Assembly: GCA_034437615.1 (NCBI GenBank)
Contig: DAOTTW010000142.1
Span: forward strand, 1-15,783
Reading direction: 5' to 3'
Origin: DAOTTW01 sp034437615
Lineage (GTDB): Bacteria > Chloroflexota > Anaerolineae > Aggregatilineales > Phototrophicaceae
Length of the DNA: 15,783 nucleotides
Each line of letters opens with the position of its first letter. Position 1 is the stretch's first letter. Position numbers and translations under genes: made by a program. The notes under the pieces were generated by a model that had not been told where the DNA came from, did no database searches, and saw only the letters and a list, made by a program, of their open reading frames with translations. Positions 1-5,881 of this stretch are shown in pieces.

Positions 1-441
1 AGACTCGTGCAGATAAAAACCAGGGTCCCATTTGTAGAAACCAGGGTCCCATTTGTAGAAACCAGGCTCCCATTTGTAGAAACCTGGCTCCCATTTGAGG
101 AAGGCAGCAGCGTGTTGCCGGGCGCAGTCTTTCACGGCTTGCCACAGGTGCGGCCACTGTGCATCTTGCGTCACGTAGCCACCGAAGGGCAGGTAAGCCA
201 GCGTCCCCAGGCGCAACGGCAGAGGCCGAAACAAAAGCTGTGCCCCGGCCACGATCTGATTGTCAGCATCCACCAGGGCCACGCGGTCAGCTTGCCAGCC
301 AAAGGCGCTTTTCAGGTCAGCCCATGCGCTGAGTTGCAGCGGGTGGGCGCGGGGATGCGTGCGTACAAAGGCATCCCAGGTTGTTGGGTCGGGTGTGCGT
401 GTCTGCATGGTGTCGTCCAGATGCCAGATAAAAGATGACAT
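1..441 (-). CDS. FemAB-family peptidoglycan-bridge aminoacyltransferase, N-terminal part (runs off the window start)
   Basis: Reading the minus strand from the ATG at 441-439 gives 147 codons without a stop to the window edge. The protein resembles the N-terminal GNAT-like domain of FemA/FemB/FemX proteins: a WDAFVRTHPRAHPLQ segment, then W-A-D-L-K and FGW, then RVALVDADNQIVAGAQLLFRPLPL, LAYLPFGG and FLKWEP. This family transfers amino acids from aminoacyl-tRNA onto the lipid II stem peptide at the cytoplasmic membrane face, though many environmental members are uncharacterised. The last visible part is odd: a seven-residue unit, KWEPGFY, occurs four times in tandem (17-100), and family members as I recall them have the FLKxEP segment once. 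A second ATG at 408-406 is a possible start, and neither start has a clear ribosome binding site. The gene diverges from nuoA. The family call is from pattern memory; the partial state prevents checking the second domain. Confidence 0.72.
   Translation of the reverse strand, partial: MSSFIWHLDDTMQTRTPDPTTWDAFVRTHPRAHPLQLSAWADLKSAFGWQADRVALVDADNQIVAGAQLLFRPLPLRLGTLAYLPFGGYVTQDAQWPHLWQAVKDCARQHAAAFLKWEPGFYKWEPGFYKWDPGFYKWDPGFYLHES
17..100. repeat. Four tandem copies of a 21-bp unit, in frame inside the FemAB gene
   Basis: Units lie at 17-37, 38-58, 59-79 and 80-100. The first two are identical (AAACCAGGGTCCCATTTGTA plus G); the third differs at one base and the fourth at a few more. On the minus strand they encode K-W-E/D-P-G-F-Y four times, so the frame is kept. 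The copies nearest the window edge read WD and the other two read WE. There are no spacers, so this is a coding minisatellite. Confidence 0.95.
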
Positions 442-632
442 GAGAGATACATAACGCGCCAACGCTAGGGCATCCCATGCGCAAAAACAACCGTGACTAT
501 CCGCTTATGATGCCTTAAACTGCGGTTAAAATTCACGTATCGGGTTGTTTATCGAATTCGGTTGAAGTGTCGTGTTGGTTGCGGACGCGCCCAGAATCAA
601 ACGAGATAGATATGCTTCACGTGTCGCTTCTG

Positions 633-661
633 TTGCGATAAGGTAGCCCCAATGTTATACT
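633..661 (+). promoter_or_regulatory. Candidate sigma70-type promoter for the nuo cluster
   Basis: A -35 box TTGCGA (633-638) and a -10 box TATACT (656-661) are separated by exactly 17 bp. This matches the TTGACA/TATAAT consensus at four and five of six bases. The predicted start is near 668, leaving an untranslated leader of about 137 nt before nuoA. It is the best such pair I saw between the divergent genes. No experimental support. Confidence 0.5.
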
Positions 662-688
662 TGCGCTGTTTGTGAGAAATGGCGCAAG
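660..688. promoter_or_regulatory. Inverted repeat at the nuo promoter start site (possible operator or leader hairpin)
   Basis: CTTGCGC (660-666) and GCGCAAG (682-688) are perfect inverted 7-bp arms around a 15-nt centre. The arm centres are 22 bp apart, about two helical turns, which would suit a dimeric repressor or activator. The left arm overlaps the end of the -10 box and the predicted start, a typical place for repression. In RNA it could form a modest stem-loop instead. Confidence 0.4.
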
Positions 689-789
689 CCAATGAGCAAA
701 AGATAAGTAGGCATCGTGCAAAATGTCATGTATGGTCGCTTGCCATGCCGGGGTACGAGCAAATTCTTTAGCAGACCACGTAATAATTT

Positions 790-804
790 AGGAGTAATCG
801 CTCC
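790..804 (+). promoter_or_regulatory. nuoA ribosome binding site, inside a small hairpin
   Basis: AGGAG (790-794) is a clear Shine-Dalgarno site 10 nt before the ATG at 805. Its GGAG (791-794) can pair with CTCC (801-804) that abuts the start codon, around a 6-nt loop. Only four pairs form, so any sequestering effect on translation would be weak. Confidence 0.5.
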
Positions 805-1167
805 ATGCAAACCTTAAACGAGTGGGCGTTTATTGGTGCTTTTTTTGCGCTGTCCTGGGTGTTTCCGGCGCTGCCGATCTTGATTGCCGGCGTCTTTCGC
901 CCGAAGATGTCGAATGTGCTGAAAAGCCAAACGTATGAGTGCGGCGTCGAGACAGTCGGTGATACCTGGGTGCAGTTCCGCGTACAGTATTACATCTACG
1001 GCCTGGTTTTCCTGGTGTTTGATGTCGAGATGGTGTTGTTGTTCCCCTGGGCAGTGGCCTATAACCGCCTGGACTTATTCGGTTTTGGCGCGGGGTTGCT
1101 GTTTATCTTCCTGCTGTTTGATGCGCTGGTGTATGCGTGGCGCAAGAACGTGCTGGCGTGGAAATAG
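805..1167 (+). CDS. nuoA: NADH-quinone oxidoreductase subunit A (complex I membrane subunit)
   Basis: NuoA is a small three-helix membrane subunit of complex I, next to NuoH and NuoJ near the quinone tunnel. The 120-residue product has the usual length. It carries the family signatures YECGVE (residues 44-49, with Cys46 in the flexible TM1-TM2 loop), the YY pair before TM2, FDVE (Asp73 and Glu75) and PWAV. Three hydrophobic helices are visible at roughly residues 8-30, 62-85 and 91-113. The ATG at 805 is fixed by AGGAG 10 nt upstream. It is the first gene of the membrane-arm run and is followed by nuoH after 70 bp, with no nuoB, C or D between them as most bacteria have. The family call is very secure. 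Confidence 0.96.
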   Translation: MQTLNEWAFIGAFFALSWVFPALPILIAGVFRPKMSNVLKSQTYECGVETVGDTWVQFRVQYYIYGLVFLVFDVEMVLLFPWAVAYNRLDLFGFGAGLLFIFLLFDALVYAWRKNVLAWK

Positions 1168-1237
1168 GGTTCGTATCCGTGCGGGTGCCCTGGCCATCCG
1201 GCGCGGGCGTGTCTGAATTCTGATGGAGATGTGATTT

Positions 1238-2449
1238 ATGGATTGTACAGGATTGTGTGCAGCCCTCTATAACAACGGGGCCGGGATGGACCTGGGGCTT
1301 GCCCAGTTCATTTCGATCTTTATGGGGGTGCTGCTGGTGAGTGGTGTGCCGCTGGTCACGGTTATTTTGTTGATCTGGCTAGAGCGCAAGTTCGCCGCCC
1401 GCATTCAAGACCGCATCGGGCCGAACCGCGTCGGGCCGTTTGGGTTGTTGCAGACCTTCGCGGATTTGCTGAAGCTGCTGGTGAAAGAGGACATCACGCC
1501 TGTGGCGGCAGACCGCCTGCTATACAATGCTGCGCCGCTGCTGTCGTTTGTGTCGGTGGTGATGATCTGGGCGGTGGTGCCGTTCACGCCTTATCACTAT
1601 GGCGTGGATTTAGAGATCGGCGCGTTGTATTTTGTGGCGGTGGCGTCGCTGGGCACACTGGCCATCATGACGGCGGGCTGGGCCAGCAACAACAAGTATG
1701 CGCTGCTGGGTGCCTTTCGTGTGGTGGCGCTGCTGGTCAGCTATGAAATCCCGCTGGTGTTTGCGCTGATGGTGCCTGTGATGCTGGCAGGCAGCATGAG
1801 TATGCTGGACATCGTGTATGCGCAAACGGGCATGTGGTTTGTGTTTATGTCGCCGCTGGCGATGATCCTGTTCTTCATCTCATCACAGGCCGAGACGGGC
1901 CGCGCTCCCTTCGACCTGATCGAAGCGGAATCCGAACTCGTGGCAGGCTTCAATATCGAATACTCCGGCATGAAGTTCGGCATGTTCTTCGCGGCAGAAT
2001 TCCTGCATGTGTTCACCAACGGCATTTTGCTGGCGGTCCTGTTCTTCGGTGGCTGGCTTGGTATCGGCTGGCAAGCGCCGCTGATTGCCTTCTTCTGGCT
2101 GGGCGTCAAGGCGCTGATTCCGTATCTGGTTTCGCTGTGGATTCGCAACACGGTGCCACGTATGCGGATTGACCAGGTGATGCGCTTCAACTGGTTCTTC
2201 CTGGTGCCTGTGTCGATTGGCAACCTGTTGCTGACGGCGCTGCTACTTAAAATTATGCAGCTTACCGGCCTGGCTCCGGTTGATTTGCAGGGTGCGACCT
2301 TCGGGCAGGTGTTGCCGCTGACGGTGGTGCTGTTTGCTAGCAATGTCGCCATCATCCTGCTGATTTTGGGCCGCCTGCGTGAGATGGGCCGCGATGAACG
2401 CGCCCGCCGTGAGCGTAACCGTATGGCCGTTGCACCTGCTGGTGATTAG
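1238..2449 (+). CDS. nuoH: NADH-quinone oxidoreductase subunit H (complex I quinone-tunnel subunit)
   Basis: NuoH (ND1 family) forms much of the quinone-binding chamber where the peripheral arm meets the membrane arm. The protein has the diagnostic blocks WLERKFAARIQDRIGPNR (residues 47-64), the LVKEDITP segment (81-88), SYE (168-170), ETGRAPFDLIEAESELVAGF (219-238) and EYSGMKF. About eight or nine membrane helices are seen, and the protein ends in a charged tail. At 403 residues it is somewhat longer than common NuoH proteins, partly because of 16 extra N-terminal residues. The ATG at 1238 is preferred because GGAGA (1225-1229) lies 8 nt upstream; the in-frame ATG at 1286 would give a more standard N-terminus but has weaker upstream sequence. 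The helix before SYE reads FRVVALLVSYE, where many homologues have AQ in place of AL. Confidence 0.97.
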   Translation: MDCTGLCAALYNNGAGMDLGLAQFISIFMGVLLVSGVPLVTVILLIWLERKFAARIQDRIGPNRVGPFGLLQTFADLLKLLVKEDITPVAADRLLYNAAPLLSFVSVVMIWAVVPFTPYHYGVDLEIGALYFVAVASLGTLAIMTAGWASNNKYALLGAFRVVALLVSYEIPLVFALMVPVMLAGSMSMLDIVYAQTGMWFVFMSPLAMILFFISSQAETGRAPFDLIEAESELVAGFNIEYSGMKFGMFFAAEFLHVFTNGILLAVLFFGGWLGIGWQAPLIAFFWLGVKALIPYLVSLWIRNTVPRMRIDQVMRFNWFFLVPVSIGNLLLTALLLKIMQLTGLAPVDLQGATFGQVLPLTVVLFASNVAIILLILGRLREMGRDERARRERNRMAVAPAGD

Positions 2450-2460
2450 CGCACAGATAG

Positions 2461-2492
2461 CAGACAATAAAGAGACCAGATAATAAAGAGAC
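2461..2492 (+). repeat. Tandem 16-bp direct repeat in the nuoH-nuoJ gap
   Basis: CAGACAATAAAGAGAC (2461-2476) is followed directly by CAGATAATAAAGAGAC (2477-2492), with one mismatch. Each copy carries AAAGAG, the only weak ribosome-binding-like sequence before nuoJ, so the duplication also doubles that site. It fills most of the 50-bp intergenic gap. Confidence 0.85.
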
Positions 2493-2499
2493 GCCATTT

Positions 2500-3033
2500 A
2501 TGTTTGAATTCAACGTGATAACGCTCGGCTTCTTTATCTTTAGCTTCATCACCCTGGCGGGGGCGGTTGGTGTTGTGCTGAACCACAACCTGTTTCGTGG
2601 CACCGTCTGGCTGATGGTCAGCCTGTTCGGTGTGGCGGGCTTGTTCGTGCTGCTGAGTGCGCCGTTTCTGGCGGCGGTGCAGGTGTTGGTGTACATCGGC
2701 GCGATTGCGATTCTGTTCACCTTCGCTGTGATGCTCACCCGCAGCCTGACCTCGCTCACTGAGCGCTTTAACCGTGTGTGGGCGAACGCTGCTGCTTCAT
2801 TGGGCCTGTTCATCTTGCTGGCCATCGGCGTCATTTTGCCGGTGTGGGTCAGCAACCCGGATTTGCAGTTGCCGGTGAGCGACGAAACGCGGCAGACGGT
2901 TGATATTGGTCTGGCGCTGGTGGCGGGTGAGGGCTATGTGTTGCCCTTTGAGGTGGCCTCCTTGCTGCTGACGGCGGCCATGATCGGCGCGATTGTGATT
3001 GCCCGCGAAGCCGAAACCGACGAAGAGAAATAA
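2500..3033 (+). CDS. nuoJ: NADH-quinone oxidoreductase subunit J (complex I membrane subunit)
   Basis: NuoJ (ND6 family) sits between NuoH and NuoK and links quinone reduction to the antiporter-like subunits. The product is 177 residues, in the usual range. Its third helix has the conserved block VYIGAIAILFTFAVM (residues 64-78), which in known complex I structures contains the pi-bulge that changes shape during turnover. Five hydrophobic helices are visible, with a polar loop before the last one and a charged C-terminus. nuoI, which usually lies between nuoH and nuoJ, is absent here. The ribosome binding site is weak (AAAGAG within the repeat 2477-2492), which may mean translation depends partly on readthrough from nuoH. 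Confidence 0.93.
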   Translation: MFEFNVITLGFFIFSFITLAGAVGVVLNHNLFRGTVWLMVSLFGVAGLFVLLSAPFLAAVQVLVYIGAIAILFTFAVMLTRSLTSLTERFNRVWANAAASLGLFILLAIGVILPVWVSNPDLQLPVSDETRQTVDIGLALVAGEGYVLPFEVASLLLTAAMIGAIVIAREAETDEEK

Positions 3034-3047
3034 GCCAATGATCTGCT

Positions 3048-3071
3048 GTAGGGGTCGGGTGTACCCGACCC
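3048..3071. repeat. GTAGGG-type palindromic intergenic repeat, short copy, between nuoJ and nuoK
   Basis: GTAGG is followed by a perfect 9-bp inverted repeat, GGGTCGGGT (3052-3060) and ACCCGACCC (3063-3071), separated by 2 nt. It opens with the same GTAGGG start as the elements at 12938 and 14280 but lacks their CCTAC end. As RNA it would form a strong hairpin between two essential operon genes. There is no T-run after it, so it is not a standard terminator; it could be a processing or stability element. Confidence 0.7.
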
Positions 3072-3110
3072 GCCCACAGGTGCAACACAGACTAGACCAG
3101 AGGGGGTGAT

Positions 3111-3419
3111 ATGGTTCCGTTATGGATGTATTTAATGGTCGCCGCCGGGCTATTCGCCATCGGCACCTTCGGCGTGCTCTCACGGCGTAATGGTGTGGCG
3201 GTGCTGATGGGCGTGGAACTCATGCTCAATGCGGTGAATATTAATCTGGTGGCTTTCTGGCGCTATACGACGCCGCAGGACGTGAACGGGCTGGTCTTCG
3301 CGGCTTTCGTCTTTGTGGTGGCGGCGGCAGAAGCGGCGGTCGGGCTGGCGATTATCATTTCTGTGTATCGCAAGCGCCGTAACGTCATCCCAGAAGAAGC
3401 CGCTACGCTCAGGGGATAA
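3111..3419 (+). CDS. nuoK: NADH-quinone oxidoreductase subunit K (complex I membrane subunit)
   Basis: NuoK (ND4L family) is a three-helix subunit homologous to MrpC that passes the central proton pathway on to NuoN. The product is 102 residues, as expected. The two conserved membrane glutamates are present: Glu36 in GVELMLNAVNINLVAF and Glu74 in VVAAAEAAVGLAI. A very strong ribosome binding site, AGGGGGTGAT (3101-3110), lies directly before the ATG. The gene is separated from nuoJ by a 77-bp gap holding a palindromic repeat, and its stop is followed 4 bp later by nuoL. Confidence 0.97.
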   Translation: MVPLWMYLMVAAGLFAIGTFGVLSRRNGVAVLMGVELMLNAVNINLVAFWRYTTPQDVNGLVFAAFVFVVAAAEAAVGLAIIISVYRKRRNVIPEEAATLRG

Positions 3420-3423
3420 ATTG

Positions 3424-5865
3424 ATGATGATTGACTTTAGCGATCCGAATTTTCTGCCCTGGTTGATCCCGGTGGGGCCGCTGCTGGCGTTCGTGATAAT
3501 CACGTTCGCCACGAACCGCGCTCGCATGGTGCGCTCATCGGAGATTGAACCGTATGGCAACTATCGCCCGCAATATGGCGATGTCGAAGTGCCTGTTGTG
3601 ACGACGCGCAGCCGCGTGTTGAGCATCACAGTGGGCTTATCCGGCGTGGTAATGGCGCTGCTGGCTAGCTGGAACGTCGTCTTGCAGGCGGTCACGTTCC
3701 CTGATTTCAACAAGGAGCCGTTCGGCAGCGCAATCAACTGGATGTCTACGGGTGAGGGCTTCTTTACGCTGGGTGTGGCCGTTGACCCGCTGACGGTGCC
3801 GATGTTGTTCATGGTGCCGCTGGCGGTGCTGTGCATCTTCATTTATAGCATCGGCTATATGGCCAACGACCCGCGCCAATCGCGTTTTTTCGCGCTGATC
3901 TCGCTATTTGCAGGGGCTATGCTGACGCTCGTGGTGGCGGATAACCTGCTGCTGCTGTTTATCGGCTGGGAAGTAATGGGCCTGTGCTCGTACCTGCTGA
4001 TCGGCTTCTGGTTCGAGAAAGAGAGCGCGTACAAGGCCGCAATCAAGGCGTTTACGACGACCCGTGTGGCCGATGTGATTATGCTGCTCGGCATCGTCTA
4101 CCTGTACAGCATGACGGGCACGCTGAACTTCCGTGAGATTCTGCACAGCCCGGAGATGCTGGCAATGCTAGCCGGGGCCGATGCGATTATCCTGGGGAGC
4201 CTGGGCATCAGCGCAGCCGGCATGATCGGCATCTTCTTGATTATCGGCACGGTGGGCAAATCCGCACAGTTCCCGCTGCACGTCTGGTTGCCGGATGCGA
4301 TGGAAGGCCCGACGCCCGTCAGCGCCATGATCCACGCGGCGGCGATGGTCTCGGCGGGTGTATATGCCATTATCCGCGTCTATCCGATCCTTGTGGCGGG
4401 CGCGGACCCACATCACGGTGAATTCTCGTCGCCCTTGCTGCTGATGGCGATTGTCGGCGCGTTTACGGCGCTGTTCGCTGCGTCTATCGCAGTGGCACAG
4501 AACGACGTGAAGCGCGTGCTGGCCTATTCGACCATCTCACAGCTTGGCTTTATGGTGGCGGCGCTTGGCATCGGCGCGTATATCGCGGCGGCATTCCATC
4601 TGATTACGCACGCTTTTTTCAAGGCGTTGCTGTTCATGGCGTCCGGCTCCGTGATTCATGCGATGGAGCACGGCGAGCACCACGTTCACGCGCATCATCA
4701 TGGCGATGGGCATGATGGGCATGATGGGCATGGCGACGATCACGGCCACGACGCAGCCCCACGAGCGCTGCCGATTGACACGCACGGCTTGCCCGGTGTG
4801 GACCCCGCCGAAGAATACAGCGGCGAAGATGCCACACAGCGGCCTGAGCTAGAGCACCCGGCGCACTTCGACCCACAAGACATGATGAACATGGGCGGCC
4901 TCGCCAAGAAAATCCCGGTTACGTTCTGGACGTTCTTGATCGGTGGCTTCTCGCTGGCGGGCTTCCCGTTGATTACGGCGGGCTTCTGGTCGAAAGATGA
5001 GATTCTGGCCGATGGCTGGCTGGGCACAAGCGAGGGCTTCGGTCCGCAAGCGCTGGTGTTCTTTGTGCTGGCGCTGGCCGCCTTCATGACCGCCTTCTAC
5101 ACGATGCGGCAGCTTGGCCTGACCTTCTGGGGTGAGGCCCGCACAGAGGAAGCCGAACACGCGGGGCTGGGCGGCGCACGCAACATCGTCAGCCAGACGA
5201 TGCAACTGCCGCTGATTATCCTGGCGGTGTTCGCGCTGATCGCTGGTTTCATCGGTGTGCCGCCGGATTTCCCGATCCTGGGTGCGATCTTCGCGCCGGA
5301 GGGCAACCCCTTCTTTAACTTCGTGAAGTACAGCGTGCCGCAGCTTGAGGGCATCGAACCCGTGAAGCCGCCCTTTAGCCTGATTCCGGTGCTGACTTCG
5401 TTCGGCGTGGCGCTGGGTGGCCTGTACCTGGGTTGGCTGCTGTACTGGCGTGAGCCGCTACAGGCTGGCGAAGAGGACCCGGTTAAGCAGGCGCTACCGG
5501 GGCCGATCTATAACACGCTGAAGAACAAATACTACATTGATGAACTCTATGCTGTGCTATTCGTGCAGCCGTCGAAATGGCTGGCGCATCAGGTGAATGT
5601 CGTGATCGACAAAGGCATCATTGATGGCATCCTGCACTTGATCGCCCGCGTGTTTACGTGGATTGGTGATCTGTTCAAGCTGCTGAATAGCTGGCTGATT
5701 GACGGTGTTGGTGACGGCATCCCACGCTGGATTTTCCAGTTTGGCGGTTGGATGCGCGGCTCACAGACGGGCCGCATCCAGCAATATCTGCTTGTCGTAC
5801 TGGTGGCGGTGCTTGTGCTCGGCATTTTCTTCGCCGTCACATCGGGCGCGATCAACGTGCAGTAA
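3424..5865 (+). CDS. nuoL: NADH-quinone oxidoreductase subunit L, enlarged (His-rich loop and extended lateral helix)
   Basis: NuoL (ND5 family) is the distal antiporter-like proton pump of complex I, with a long C-terminal lateral helix. Pump residues are all visible: Glu183 (GWEVMG, TM5), Lys279 (GKSAQFPLHVWLPDAMEGPT), His304 (MIHAA), Lys363 (QNDVKRVLAYST) and Lys524 (GFWSKDEIL). At 813 residues it is about 200 longer than E. coli NuoL. The extra length comes from roughly 30 residues between TM1 and TM2, a His/Asp/Gly-rich loop at residues 416-484, and a repeated unit in the lateral-helix region (IDG at 733-735 and again at 759-761). The start is the ATG at 3424, 7 nt after AGGGGA (3411-3416); the reading frame extends 37 codons further upstream, but that part overlaps nuoK and looks non-natural. 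Confidence 0.97.
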   Translation: MMIDFSDPNFLPWLIPVGPLLAFVIITFATNRARMVRSSEIEPYGNYRPQYGDVEVPVVTTRSRVLSITVGLSGVVMALLASWNVVLQAVTFPDFNKEPFGSAINWMSTGEGFFTLGVAVDPLTVPMLFMVPLAVLCIFIYSIGYMANDPRQSRFFALISLFAGAMLTLVVADNLLLLFIGWEVMGLCSYLLIGFWFEKESAYKAAIKAFTTTRVADVIMLLGIVYLYSMTGTLNFREILHSPEMLAMLAGADAIILGSLGISAAGMIGIFLIIGTVGKSAQFPLHVWLPDAMEGPTPVSAMIHAAAMVSAGVYAIIRVYPILVAGADPHHGEFSSPLLLMAIVGAFTALFAASIAVAQNDVKRVLAYSTISQLGFMVAALGIGAYIAAAFHLITHAFFKALLFMASGSVIHAMEHGEHHVHAHHHGDGHDGHDGHGDDHGHDAAPRALPIDTHGLPGVDPAEEYSGEDATQRPELEHPAHFDPQDMMNMGGLAKKIPVTFWTFLIGGFSLAGFPLITAGFWSKDEILADGWLGTSEGFGPQALVFFVLALAAFMTAFYTMRQLGLTFWGEARTEEAEHAGLGGARNIVSQTMQLPLIILAVFALIAGFIGVPPDFPILGAIFAPEGNPFFNFVKYSVPQLEGIEPVKPPFSLIPVLTSFGVALGGLYLGWLLYWREPLQAGEEDPVKQALPGPIYNTLKNKYYIDELYAVLFVQPSKWLAHQVNVVIDKGIIDGILHLIARVFTWIGDLFKLLNSWLIDGVGDGIPRWIFQFGGWMRGSQTGRIQQYLLVVLVAVLVLGIFFAVTSGAINVQ
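4708..4734 (+). repeat. 9-bp tandem repeat encoding part of the NuoL histidine-rich loop
   Basis: GGGCATGAT occurs at 4708-4716 and 4717-4725, with a diverged third copy GGGCATGGC at 4726-4734. It encodes the run of G-H-D units inside the loop and suggests growth of the loop by replication slippage. The surrounding 27 residues (416-442) contain 12 histidines. Confidence 0.85.
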
Positions 5866-5881
5866 ATGAGGGGACACGAGA

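Larger units (their letters stand above)
442..804. other. Divergent intergenic region between the FemAB gene and nuoA
   Basis: This 363-bp stretch has no convincing gene; the only reading frames are very short. It holds a sigma70-like promoter facing nuoA (633-661), an inverted repeat at its start-site region (660-688), and the nuoA ribosome binding site. I could not pick a clear promoter for the minus-strand gene. It is more AT-rich than the flanking genes, as expected of a control region. Confidence 0.6.

Noticed and set aside
17..100. CRISPR-like repeat array
   Set aside because: The 21-bp units are directly adjacent with no spacers and encode an in-frame heptad.
7..438. Plus-strand frame of 143 codons at the window start
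   Set aside because: It is the complement of a minus-strand frame that encodes a recognisable FemAB-type protein, while the plus-strand product resembles nothing and starts with the repeat.
3313..3423. Upstream start giving an 850-residue NuoL
   Set aside because: It would overlap nuoK by over 100 bp and adds a basic, non-family sequence; the ATG at 3424 has AGGGGA 7 nt upstream.
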